From Pseudorhodoferax sp032153935 (GTDB taxonomy: Bacteria > Pseudomonadota > Gammaproteobacteria > Burkholderiales > Burkholderiaceae_C), in assembly GCF_964253035.1 (NCBI RefSeq), contig NZ_CAXUQL020000001.1, positions 6,386,001 through 6,450,000 on the forward strand: a DNA stretch of 64,000 nucleotides. Direction: 5' to 3'. The translations under genes and the position numbers were made by a program. The notes under the pieces were generated by a model. It was not told where the DNA came from and did no database searches. It was given only the letters and a program-made list of their open reading frames with translations. Below are positions 59,601-64,000 of this stretch, piece after piece (within the stretch, counting starts at the first letter, position 1; each line of letters starts with the position of its first letter).

Positions 59601-59677
59601 TGGGCCTGAACCATCGAAAACGATGCGAGCAGAGCCAGTACACCCAGCCGCGCAGCGGAACTCTTGGAAATTGACAT
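53618..59677 (-). CDS. Secreted RHS/YD-repeat polymorphic toxin with HNH tip
   Basis: 2019 residues from ATG 59675-59677. Residues 1-26 are a Sec signal peptide (LGVLALLASFSMVQAQG). About 110-270 is a transglutaminase-like domain (LIYEHIRNNVEYVPMWG, SHVWVKV, YYFDPSYKPH) whose usual catalytic Cys position reads DQAAL. A DUF6531-like start follows near 690 (TARGHFLYNHEDLVTG, GRGFTHNYDSAVS), then many YD repeats (900-1750) and the RHS core end (RYTGQQMLGN, LMYYKARFYDPRLGRFLQTD, NPLNFTDPAGL, near 1830). The variable tip carries an HNH nuclease (about 1968-2015: CGNGCGATID, AGHHIIRHADGG, VCLDCHRKIH). The tip is AT-richer than the core. Contact-dependent DNase toxin by analogy. Confidence 0.9.
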   Translation of the reverse strand: MSISKSSAARLGVLALLASFSMVQAQGTIPDRAPASAAKEQPVLLPGINRVVLAPVTPEESEAAIQAQSIPANLNPGASTSGQSVRSTSGATTQAARVAGDAAPAAPASIAELARALRNDPDLIYEHIRNNVEYVPMWGVKKGAFGTILDNQGTAFDQAALMVELLRASGYTASFVSGRLALSAAQLSDWLGVDACFARRLLAQGGVPYTGAVVTTATTCPGGTASLVSLKVSHVWVKVSIAGTNYYFDPSYKPHTRKTGINVASATGYDATTYLSAATSGSTGTADYIQNLNRTNVRSNLAAYASSLASHLRTNLPAATLDDAIGGVAIVPHNGAKLRQAALPYQDTSVALAEWADIAANYKPKLRIRYAGIDATYTSDAIYGKRLSITYNASNQPQLKLDGAVVATGTAVTAGSNGSVQFDITNGAYTNANQSFAQSVKAGGTFVIGNAWGSAGRGAIENHRTRLENARAAGVADGAEETLGSSLAMLSSIWIAQTNQGYYITDQLARTTTLVHHQVGIAGYNTAAYVDLPGNLVGIVSQDGDANKERAVFFSAAMQASILESTAVQQTSGTSAVSTVKLLDLAVQGGQRIYNATSANYASAVQPNLVNCSSSTASFSSQVGAGRRLILPQRCDLSEGSWTGTGYYTIISGASGSGIGAIIYGGLAGGYPTSSSTPKITTDRAIASTISLSQNTPSTKNVSGDPIDTARGHFLYNHEDLVTGVDKFPVGLGFTKLYTSTRRTQVGPLGRGFTHNYDSAVSVGDDGLQAMGEDSALDAVGIIAERMVSLDLIGDAAMPLNKMVVATLGARWAGDQLLGNTVNVRNGLNGEIFVKLPDGSYSAPPGSSAKLIRNADATFTYEAANKARLNFNAAGKASTYLHPSGVQVSFTYTGNDLTQVKNSLGRTLTLTNTSGRVTNVSDGTRSVGYAYDGNNNLVTFTDATAKATTFQYDLPGRMTKFFLPANPTVAQVTNVYDPLGRVQTQTNALGKLWTYYFAGSRTEELGPYSQSKVTYFDGSLNVLKAISPTGKVTANTYDGQTRLIKTVLPEGNAVEYDYDDAPCAAQQRCTHNVKTIRQVAKPGSGLATLTQGFTYESAFNKVATSTDARGKVTSYSYTAQGLPLAVTSPADAAGVQPVTTYGYTAYTAAGFPAFYLQTSVSQKTSATNTVLSTTAYNAANKYVPQTVVADAGTGKLNITSTLTFDAVGNPTLADGPRADVTDTVATVYDAERRPTQVTNALGKLTRMAYDADGRLVRSAAQIGTQWLVSCRSYTASGKLLKAWGPAVTAADTTCPAQAAPVPVTDYAYDDLDRLVRVTENLTAAEGGNRVSETVYNLDDTVQSTKRAVGSAVAQTYAAYTYTNNGLVATVKDAKNNLTAHSYDGHDRKLKTQFPDPTAVNTASATDYEQYGYDAAANLTSLRKRSGTSITLAYDNLNRLLSRTYPTTADNVSYSYDLLGRRLAATGATAADNVSYVYDNAGRMSSTTANTRTIAYQYDAAGNRTRMAWPDTAFFVTTTYDALNRPLVLSEKGTANLASYAYDDLSRRTVVTLGNGTTTSYGYNTQGDLSSLAHDLASTANDQSYTYTRNQAREIVTHSWSNDLYQWPVTGLVANGTKSFTANGRNQYTAAIGAAITHDANGNMTGDGTWTYTYDQNNRLKSANRASPATAITMAYDAEGRMRNTSTSASSVTQRMYDGTDLVAEYNISGVLLSRYVHGPGVDEPLVTYTGTGAATKNWLYADHLGSIVASASSTGAKTDINKYGPFGEPHTLSGGTKFRYTGQQMLGNTGLMYYKARFYDPRLGRFLQTDPIGTADDMNLYAYVGNNPLNFTDPAGLARSPGGGGVDRVSLGNIGKLSGSSSSSGAGDSSGGTLVGSDDEFDGVQIAGANIKELSRKQPKPQGTAQGTTPRVDFTPLQIVPNIGPGLGGGGRLPMSPNKPGTVPRELRDPVRYFTPSGRAAKRVEQDHLCGNGCGATIDNANSAGHHIIRHADGGRTIPSNHAEVCLDCHRKIHSGEQE

Positions 59678-59764
59678 GAAAACACCTCTCCGCACGGCCG
59701 CGCGAACGGCCGTGAGCGTTGGGAAAACGGTGGGATGGCCGGGCGCGCCGGCCAAGCTATGCGG

Positions 59765-59977
59765 CTAGCTCGGCGCGCCCGTGGTCACCACCGTCGTGCG
59801 GTTGCCTGCCGCGTCGTAGGTGTAGGTGACGACCGTGCCGTTGCTGTAGGTCACCTTGCTCAGGCGACCCAGGCTGTCGTATGTGTGCGTGGCCGAGCCG
59901 GCCTGTGCAGGCAGCGTGGCAACAGCCAGCAACGCCAGCATGCCGGCTGCCGCTGCGCGCGCGTATCGGTGAATCAT
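59765..59977 (-). CDS. Secreted 70-residue mini-YD-repeat protein
   Basis: From ATG 59975-59977 with GGGAGG upstream. Signal peptide about 1-26 (MIHRYARAAAAGMLALLAVA then TLPAQAG), then one and a half YD repeats: THTYDSLGRLSKVTYSNGTV and VTYTYDAAGNRTTVV. No other domain. It lies between the pseudopilin operon and the big RHS gene, all on the same strand (68- and 87-bp gaps). A diverged copy exists at 49750-49932. Role unknown: it could be a pilot, plug or cap for the RHS shell, or the 5' end of a former RHS gene. Confidence 0.75.
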   Translation of the reverse strand: MIHRYARAAAAGMLALLAVATLPAQAGSATHTYDSLGRLSKVTYSNGTVVTYTYDAAGNRTTVVTTGAPS

Positions 59978-60045
59978 GCGAAACCTCCCTCCAGATGACA
60001 GGCAAGCCTGTGCCGGCTTGCGCGCTGCGATTACAGCGCCAGCCG

Positions 60046-60594
60046 CTACGGAGCGGAACTACCAGAAACGTCAGGGCCGAGCATCACGGGCGGCCGGTAC
60101 AGCGTGTGCGCGCCATGGTGGATGAAGCGCCACCGGGCGTACTGCGCCTGGTTCTCGAAGTCCAGGTCGGTGGCGGCGAAACCGGTCTGGCGCAGCGGCT
60201 TGTGTTCGGAGCGGCTGTACACGCCGATCACGCCGCCGTCGCTGCCGCGCACCAGGCCCCAGTCGGTCGTGCCGGTCATGGGATCGCGGTACAGCCGGCG
60301 CAGGTGCCGGCGCGCGGGCAGGAAGCGCGTGTCGTTCAGCAGCACGTCCAGGGACGGTGGGTAGGGCCTGGGCTCCGAGGGGCCGGCCGCGTGGTAGCTG
60401 CCGATGGCACGGCGGATCTGGTCGCCCGCGAACAGCAGCTGCTCCTCGCGCTCGCGCTGGCGTTGCAGGGACCACAGCAACGCCTCGCCAGTCAGGGCGA
60501 CGCTGCCCAGCGCCAGCCAGAGCAGCACGAGCAGGTAGCCGATGCCGCGCTGGCCGCGCCGCCGACCGCTACCACTCCGCGAACGGCCTGCCAT
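60046..60594 (-). CDS. Type II secretion-like pseudopilin, atypical
   Basis: 182 residues from ATG 60592-60594. Basic leader (RSRSGSGRRRGQRG) and then IGYLLVLLWLALGSVALTGE, a hydrophobic helix like that of prepilins but lacking the canonical FTLIE. A globular part with QRQREREEQLLFAGDQIRRA, PYPPSLDVLLNDTRFLPARR and RRLYRDPMTGTTDWGLVRGS resembles GspG/PulG-type minor pseudopilins. Its start overlaps the previous pseudopilin's end by 26 bp. Last secretion-type gene before the YD genes. Confidence 0.75.
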   Translation of the reverse strand: MAGRSRSGSGRRRGQRGIGYLLVLLWLALGSVALTGEALLWSLQRQREREEQLLFAGDQIRRAIGSYHAAGPSEPRPYPPSLDVLLNDTRFLPARRHLRRLYRDPMTGTTDWGLVRGSDGGVIGVYSRSEHKPLRQTGFAATDLDFENQAQYARWRFIHHGAHTLYRPPVMLGPDVSGSSAP

Positions 60595-60946
60595 TGCGCC
60601 CTGCTCCGGCCGCGCTGCTGCGCACGTCGGCCACCGCGCCGCGCTCGCCTTTCGGCGGGGCCAGCAGCACCCATTGGTCGGCACTCTGGGCGATGGGGTC
60701 CAGCGGCACGGCGCGCAGGTAGCGGCGTTGCACCAGCTCCTGCAGGCTGTCGGGGTAGCGGCCCGTGTCGGCATGGAACTGGTCGAGCGTGCGGCGCAGG
60801 GTGGCGAGGTTTTCCTGCAGTACCTGCTCCTTGGCGCGGTCCACGCTGCCGAGGTACTGCGGCGCCACCAGGGCGAGCAGCGTGGCCACGATGGCCAGCA
60901 CCACCAGCAGTTCGATCAGGGTGAAGCCGCGCCGCCGCCGGAGCAT
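60569..60946 (-). CDS. Type II secretion pseudopilin, GspG-like (2)
   Basis: 125 residues from ATG 60944-60946 (an upstream ATG at 60958 would add four residues; GGTGAG favours 60946). Prepilin signal RRRRGFTLIELLVVLAIVAT, cleaved by prepilin peptidase after the glycine. Globular part: AKEQVLQENLATLRRTLDQF, GRYPDSLQELVQRRYLRAVP, typical GspG. The C-terminal calcium site of major GspG is not obvious. Overlaps the neighbouring genes on both sides. Confidence 0.85.
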   Translation of the reverse strand: MLRRRRGFTLIELLVVLAIVATLLALVAPQYLGSVDRAKEQVLQENLATLRRTLDQFHADTGRYPDSLQELVQRRYLRAVPLDPIAQSADQWVLLAPPKGERGAVADVRSSAAGAGRNGRPFAEW

Positions 60947-60951
60947 GGGGC

Positions 60952-61431
60952 TCACCATTGCCGGTAGGGCACGCCGTCGAGCCCGCTGCGCGGGTCGCGC
61001 GAATAGACGTCGAACACGTCGCGGCCTTCGGCCGGCACATCGGCCGGCGACGCGTAGGCACGCTTGCCCCAGCTCGCCTCGGCGCTCTGGCGCTCGGGGT
61101 CGCTGAGCGGGTCGCGCGGGATGGCGCGCAGGAAACGGATAGGCCGGCCTGCCGGGTCGCGCAGGTCGGCCACGCCATCGACCAGCACGCGCAGGCTTGG
61201 CGGATAGCCGCTGCCATCGACGGGCCGCTGGATGCGGCCTTCGTCGCCGGCCTGCTTGTAGGCATCGATGGCGCGCCGGATGCTGCGCAGGGACTCGCGC
61301 AGCTCCTGCTCCTTGCCGCGCCGGGCCGCCAGGTCGGCCATGGGCACGGCGATGGCGGCCAGCAGGCCGACCAGGGCCAGCGTGACCAGCAGTTCGATCA
61401 GCGTGAAGCCGGCTGCGCGCCGTGTGTTCAT
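60952..61431 (-). CDS. Type II secretion pseudopilin, GspG-like (1)
   Basis: 159 residues from ATG 61429-61431, overlapping the secretin stop as ATGA. Prepilin signal RRAAGFTLIELLVTLALVGL; then RRGKEQELRESLRSIRRAID, GYPPSLRVLVDGVADLRDPA, RFLRAIPRDPLSDPE and DVFDVYSRDPRSGLDGVPY. The last string is a GspG hallmark. Probably builds the short pseudopilus with the two following genes. Confidence 0.88.
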   Translation of the reverse strand: MNTRRAAGFTLIELLVTLALVGLLAAIAVPMADLAARRGKEQELRESLRSIRRAIDAYKQAGDEGRIQRPVDGSGYPPSLRVLVDGVADLRDPAGRPIRFLRAIPRDPLSDPERQSAEASWGKRAYASPADVPAEGRDVFDVYSRDPRSGLDGVPYRQW

Positions 61432-63236
61432 GGTGCGGCCTTGCCATCTGCCGTGGGCGCAGAAACAGCGGGTGCGGGCGGCTCGCCCACGAAGCGCAGC
61501 GGCTCGGTGTGCAGGGAATTGGCGGTGCCGGACCAGAACTCCAGCCGGTGCGGTTCCGGCCGCGCGGCACCGCGCAGCAGGCGCGGCGTGATCGACAGCA
61601 CGATCTCGTTCTTGCTGCGGCTGTCCAGCGGCGCGCTGAACAGGCGGCCGATGAGCGGCAGGCGGCTCAGGCCGGGCACGCCGCTGGTGGAGCTGCGGTC
61701 CTGGTCGTTGATGAGGCCGGCCAGGATCTGCGTCTGCCCGTCCTGCAGCCGCAGCACGGTGGTGGCGTTGCGCGTGCCGAGCTGGTAGGCCACGGTGCCG
61801 GTGGCGGTGGAGATCTGCTTGGCGATGGAGCTGACCTCCAGGTTGACCTTGATGCCCACGTCGTACGGGGGGTGCACGGTGGGCTCGACGCTGAGCTTGA
61901 GGCCGACATCCAGGTACTGCACGCTTTCGGAGACGAAGCCCGTGGCGGTGGAGGTGGTGGTGATGACGGGCACCTTGTCGCCGATCATGATGGTGGCCTG
62001 CTGGCGGTTGCGCACGCGCACGCGCGGGTTGGCCAGCAGGTTGGCCACGCCGTTGTCCTGCCGCAGGTTCAAGGTGGTGGCGCCGACCGCCGCGCCGATG
62101 CGCGAACTGTTGAGGTCGCGCAGGTTCTGCAGCGTGAGGCTGGCGTTGCCGGTGGGCAGGGGCGTGAGCGCCAGCTGCTGCGGCCACTGGATGCCCAGGT
62201 TGAGCAGCGCGTCCTGCTGCACCTCGAGCACCTCCATCTCCAGCATCACCTCGGGTTCGGCCAGGTCGTGCAGGGCCACGAGTTTTTCAGCCACGCGCAC
62301 GGCCTCGGGCGTGCCGCGCATGACCAGCAGGTTGAGCTTCTCGTCGACGACCAGGTCTTCGGTCTTGAGCAGGGTCTTCAAGGTGGCCTGCATCTGGGTG
62401 GCGCTGGCGTCGCGCAGGTAGAAGGCGCGCACCACGAGGTCGTCGTAGATCTTCTGCTTGTCGGGTGTGTCGGGGTAGATCAGCACGGCGCCGTTGCCCA
62501 GCAGCTTGCGGCGCAGCTGGCTGGTGCGCAGGATGAGGTCGATGGCTTCATCGACATAGGCGTTGCGCAGGTAGACGGTGGTCTTGAGTTCGGGCGAGAT
62601 GTCCTTGTCGAGGATGAAGTTCAGGCCCGAGCCGCGCGACAGCACTTCGAACACCGTGCGCACCGCTGCGTCGCGGAAGTCCAGGTGGACGCGCTGGGCG
62701 CCCGCCGGGCGCAGCACCGGCTCGGACATGGCACGGCGCACGCTGGCCTGTTCGAGGCGCTCGGACAGAGCGCGCACGCCCGGTGCGTCGGGCGCTTCCA
62801 GCATGAGTTGGCGCGCCAGTGTCGTCGCGGTGGCTTCGTCGCCCTGCTCCAGGGCATCCCGGGCCTGGGCGAGCGTGCGGGCCTGGCGCCGGCCGCGCTC
62901 CAGCTCCTGGAGCCCCTCGCGCGCGGCGGCATGGCCTGGATCCTCGGCCAGCACTTCCTGGTACAGGACGGCCGCGGCATCGGCGTCGCCGCCCTGCTGC
63001 GCGCGGCGCGCGCTGGCGATGCGCTGGTCGGCCCAGGCCGCGCGCTGCAGGCGCAGGTCCTTCACGAGGTCCAGGCGCTCGGGCGCCATCTGCGCCGCCT
63101 GGCGGATCTTGTCGAGCCCGGCTTCGGTTTGCCCCTGTTGGACGAGTTGCAGGCCCTCGCGGTGCAGGCGGTCGGCGGCACAGCCGGCCAATGCCAGCAG
63201 CGCCGCGGCAGCCAGGGCCAGGCGCAGGTGCTTCAT
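61428..63236 (-). CDS. Secretin, GspD/PilQ/MshL-like lipoprotein
   Basis: 602 residues from ATG 63234-63236. Lipoprotein signal ALLALAGCAADRLH; a TPR-like N-terminal region (about 30-165); a short STN-like domain (RVHLDFRDAAVRTVFEVLSR); secretin N-domains (VRAFYLRDASATQMQATLKT); and the secretin pore (about 320-560) with NPRVRVRNRQQATIMIGDKV, VEPTVHPPYDVGIKVNLEVS and GLSRLPLIGRLFSA, typical of GspD. Forms an outer-membrane channel. ATGA overlaps with both neighbours show a tightly coupled operon. Confidence 0.93.
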   Translation of the reverse strand: MKHLRLALAAAALLALAGCAADRLHREGLQLVQQGQTEAGLDKIRQAAQMAPERLDLVKDLRLQRAAWADQRIASARRAQQGGDADAAAVLYQEVLAEDPGHAAAREGLQELERGRRQARTLAQARDALEQGDEATATTLARQLMLEAPDAPGVRALSERLEQASVRRAMSEPVLRPAGAQRVHLDFRDAAVRTVFEVLSRGSGLNFILDKDISPELKTTVYLRNAYVDEAIDLILRTSQLRRKLLGNGAVLIYPDTPDKQKIYDDLVVRAFYLRDASATQMQATLKTLLKTEDLVVDEKLNLLVMRGTPEAVRVAEKLVALHDLAEPEVMLEMEVLEVQQDALLNLGIQWPQQLALTPLPTGNASLTLQNLRDLNSSRIGAAVGATTLNLRQDNGVANLLANPRVRVRNRQQATIMIGDKVPVITTTSTATGFVSESVQYLDVGLKLSVEPTVHPPYDVGIKVNLEVSSIAKQISTATGTVAYQLGTRNATTVLRLQDGQTQILAGLINDQDRSSTSGVPGLSRLPLIGRLFSAPLDSRSKNEIVLSITPRLLRGAARPEPHRLEFWSGTANSLHTEPLRFVGEPPAPAVSAPTADGKAAP

Positions 63237-63784
63237 GGTGGTTCTCCGATGGACAGGAGTTGCTGGGTGTCCAGCGGCAGATAGACGAAACGCAGCCGGC
63301 CTTGGGCATCTGCACCTTCGAAGCGGTAGTCCGCGCCGATGGTCTCGCCGGCGCGCACGGCAATGGATTCACTGCCCTGCGTCAGGTAGTAGACGGCCGC
63401 CTCGGCCGGGCCGCTGGCGGGCTCCTGGCGACCGAGGTAGCCGAACGGCAGGGGCGGCGCCACGGGTGCTTGCACCACGGGTTCGGGCACAGGTGCGGGT
63501 GGTGGTGGCGGCGGTTCCGGTGGCGCGGCGGGCAGCCATTGGGTGACGGCGAAGGGATCGGCGACGACATCGGCCGGCACCGGGGCCATCAGGGGCTCGG
63601 CGTTCGCGGGTGCTTCGGCGGGCGCGGGGCTGGCCTGCGAGGGCGCGGGCGCCACCGCGGCGGTCCGCGGCACGGGCATGCTGAGCGCGAGCTGCTGCCG
63701 GCGCCAGGTCCAGCCGCTCAGCGCCAGGCTGACGGCGAGCAGGAAGGCCAGCCAGCGCTGGCGCGCGTTGCCCGGCACTCTCAT
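63233..63784 (-). CDS. PilP/GspC-like inner-membrane component
   Basis: 183 residues from ATG 63782-63784. One membrane helix near residues 9-27 (LAFLLAVSLALSGWTW), a long Pro/Ala linker (PPEPPPPPPAPVPEP) and a small C-terminal beta domain (LPFGYLGRQEPASGPAEAAV, TIGADYRFEGADAQGRLRFV, YLPLDTQQLL). The layout is that of a GspC/PilP-type protein joining inner-membrane platform and secretin. ATGA overlaps on both sides. Name by layout, not by strong homology. Confidence 0.7.
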   Translation of the reverse strand: MRVPGNARQRWLAFLLAVSLALSGWTWRRQQLALSMPVPRTAAVAPAPSQASPAPAEAPANAEPLMAPVPADVVADPFAVTQWLPAAPPEPPPPPPAPVPEPVVQAPVAPPLPFGYLGRQEPASGPAEAAVYYLTQGSESIAVRAGETIGADYRFEGADAQGRLRFVYLPLDTQQLLSIGEPP

Positions 63785-64000
63785 GGGGTGCGCATGAACA
63801 GCGAGAGGCTGAACTCCGCGTCGAGCATCGGCTCGGCCGCGCCGGAACGCGACAGACGCATGGCATTCAGCCCCCAGGCCGGCTCGGCCTGCAGCAGCCG
63901 GATCGCGAAGCCGCGCAGCTGGGGGTAGTTGCCCCGGGTCTGCACCGTGACGTCCAGGCGCGCGATCGGTCCCTCTTCGCCCTGTACCAGCTGGTAGCTG
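63781..64000 (-). CDS. PilO/GspM-like component (5' end cut by window)
   Basis: 73 C-terminal residues are inside the window, ending AEFSLSLFMRTP with stop at 63781-63783. The visible part (IARLDVTVQTRGNYPQLRGF, AIRLLQAEPAWGLNAMRLSR) has the ferredoxin-like pattern of PilO/GspM C-terminal domains. Its stop overlaps the next ATG as ATGA. The rest of the gene and of the secretion operon lies beyond 64000. Confidence 0.6.
   Translation of the reverse strand, partial: SYQLVQGEEGPIARLDVTVQTRGNYPQLRGFAIRLLQAEPAWGLNAMRLSRSGAAEPMLDAEFSLSLFMRTP

Overview
The window is high-GC DNA with tightly packed, often overlapping genes. The gene content is a Betaproteobacterial set: folC, murB, yajQ, plsY, a prfB with programmed frameshift, pepN, fbp, a 3-hydroxybutyrate-oligomer hydrolase, a Liv-type ABC transporter, nirBD and a Tct-type transporter. 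Together these point to Burkholderiales, most likely Comamonadaceae. This is inferred from gene content and protein style, not from a marker tree.

Region 1 (1-15.7 kb) is conserved housekeeping DNA: folC (cut by the left edge), an ArsC/Spx-like reductase, ppnP, murB, yajQ, a retropepsin-like protease, a degenerate HD-GYP protein, plsY, a YbaK-type deacylase, an aldo/keto reductase, an alpha/beta hydrolase, a chemoreceptor, prfB, a HAD phosphatase, pepN, fbp and tRNA-Thr(CGT). A poorly coding stretch follows (15.7-17 kb) with only small candidate genes.

Region 2 (17-31.6 kb) is metabolic: a second hydrolase, a PHB-oligomer hydrolase, a five-gene branched-chain amino acid/amide ABC operon behind a 25-bp palindrome, a SYLF lipoprotein, and a nitrite module (nirB, nirD, a formate/nitrite channel, and a fused PP2C phosphatase-kinase). 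A sigma-54-type promoter motif precedes nirB.

Region 3 (31.8-41.2 kb) is a type I restriction-modification island on the minus strand: hsdM, hsdS, an AlbA-type ATP-binding protein carrying a 12-bp tandem repeat, hsdR and a YgjP-type metallopeptidase. It is followed by tctB-tctA with a TctD/TctE-like two-component pair but no binding-protein gene, a decayed photolyase fragment, and a large cyclase-AAA-TPR signalling protein.

Region 4 (48.9-64 kb) is the most unusual part. A type II secretion/type IV pilus-like operon (PilO-like, PilP/GspC-like, secretin, three pseudopilins) runs straight into a 70-residue secreted YD-repeat protein. Next come a 2019-residue Sec-signal-bearing RHS/YD-repeat protein with an HNH toxin tip and an ATGA-coupled presumptive immunity gene. 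Downstream lies a graveyard of the same system: an IS903-type element, an orphan Ntox21-like toxin tip with its own small immunity-like gene, mosaic RHS fragments split by an IS21 remnant, two membrane proteins, and a diverged second copy of the 70-residue YD protein. I infer a polymorphic-toxin locus that exports its toxin through a dedicated type II-like machine rather than a type VI system.
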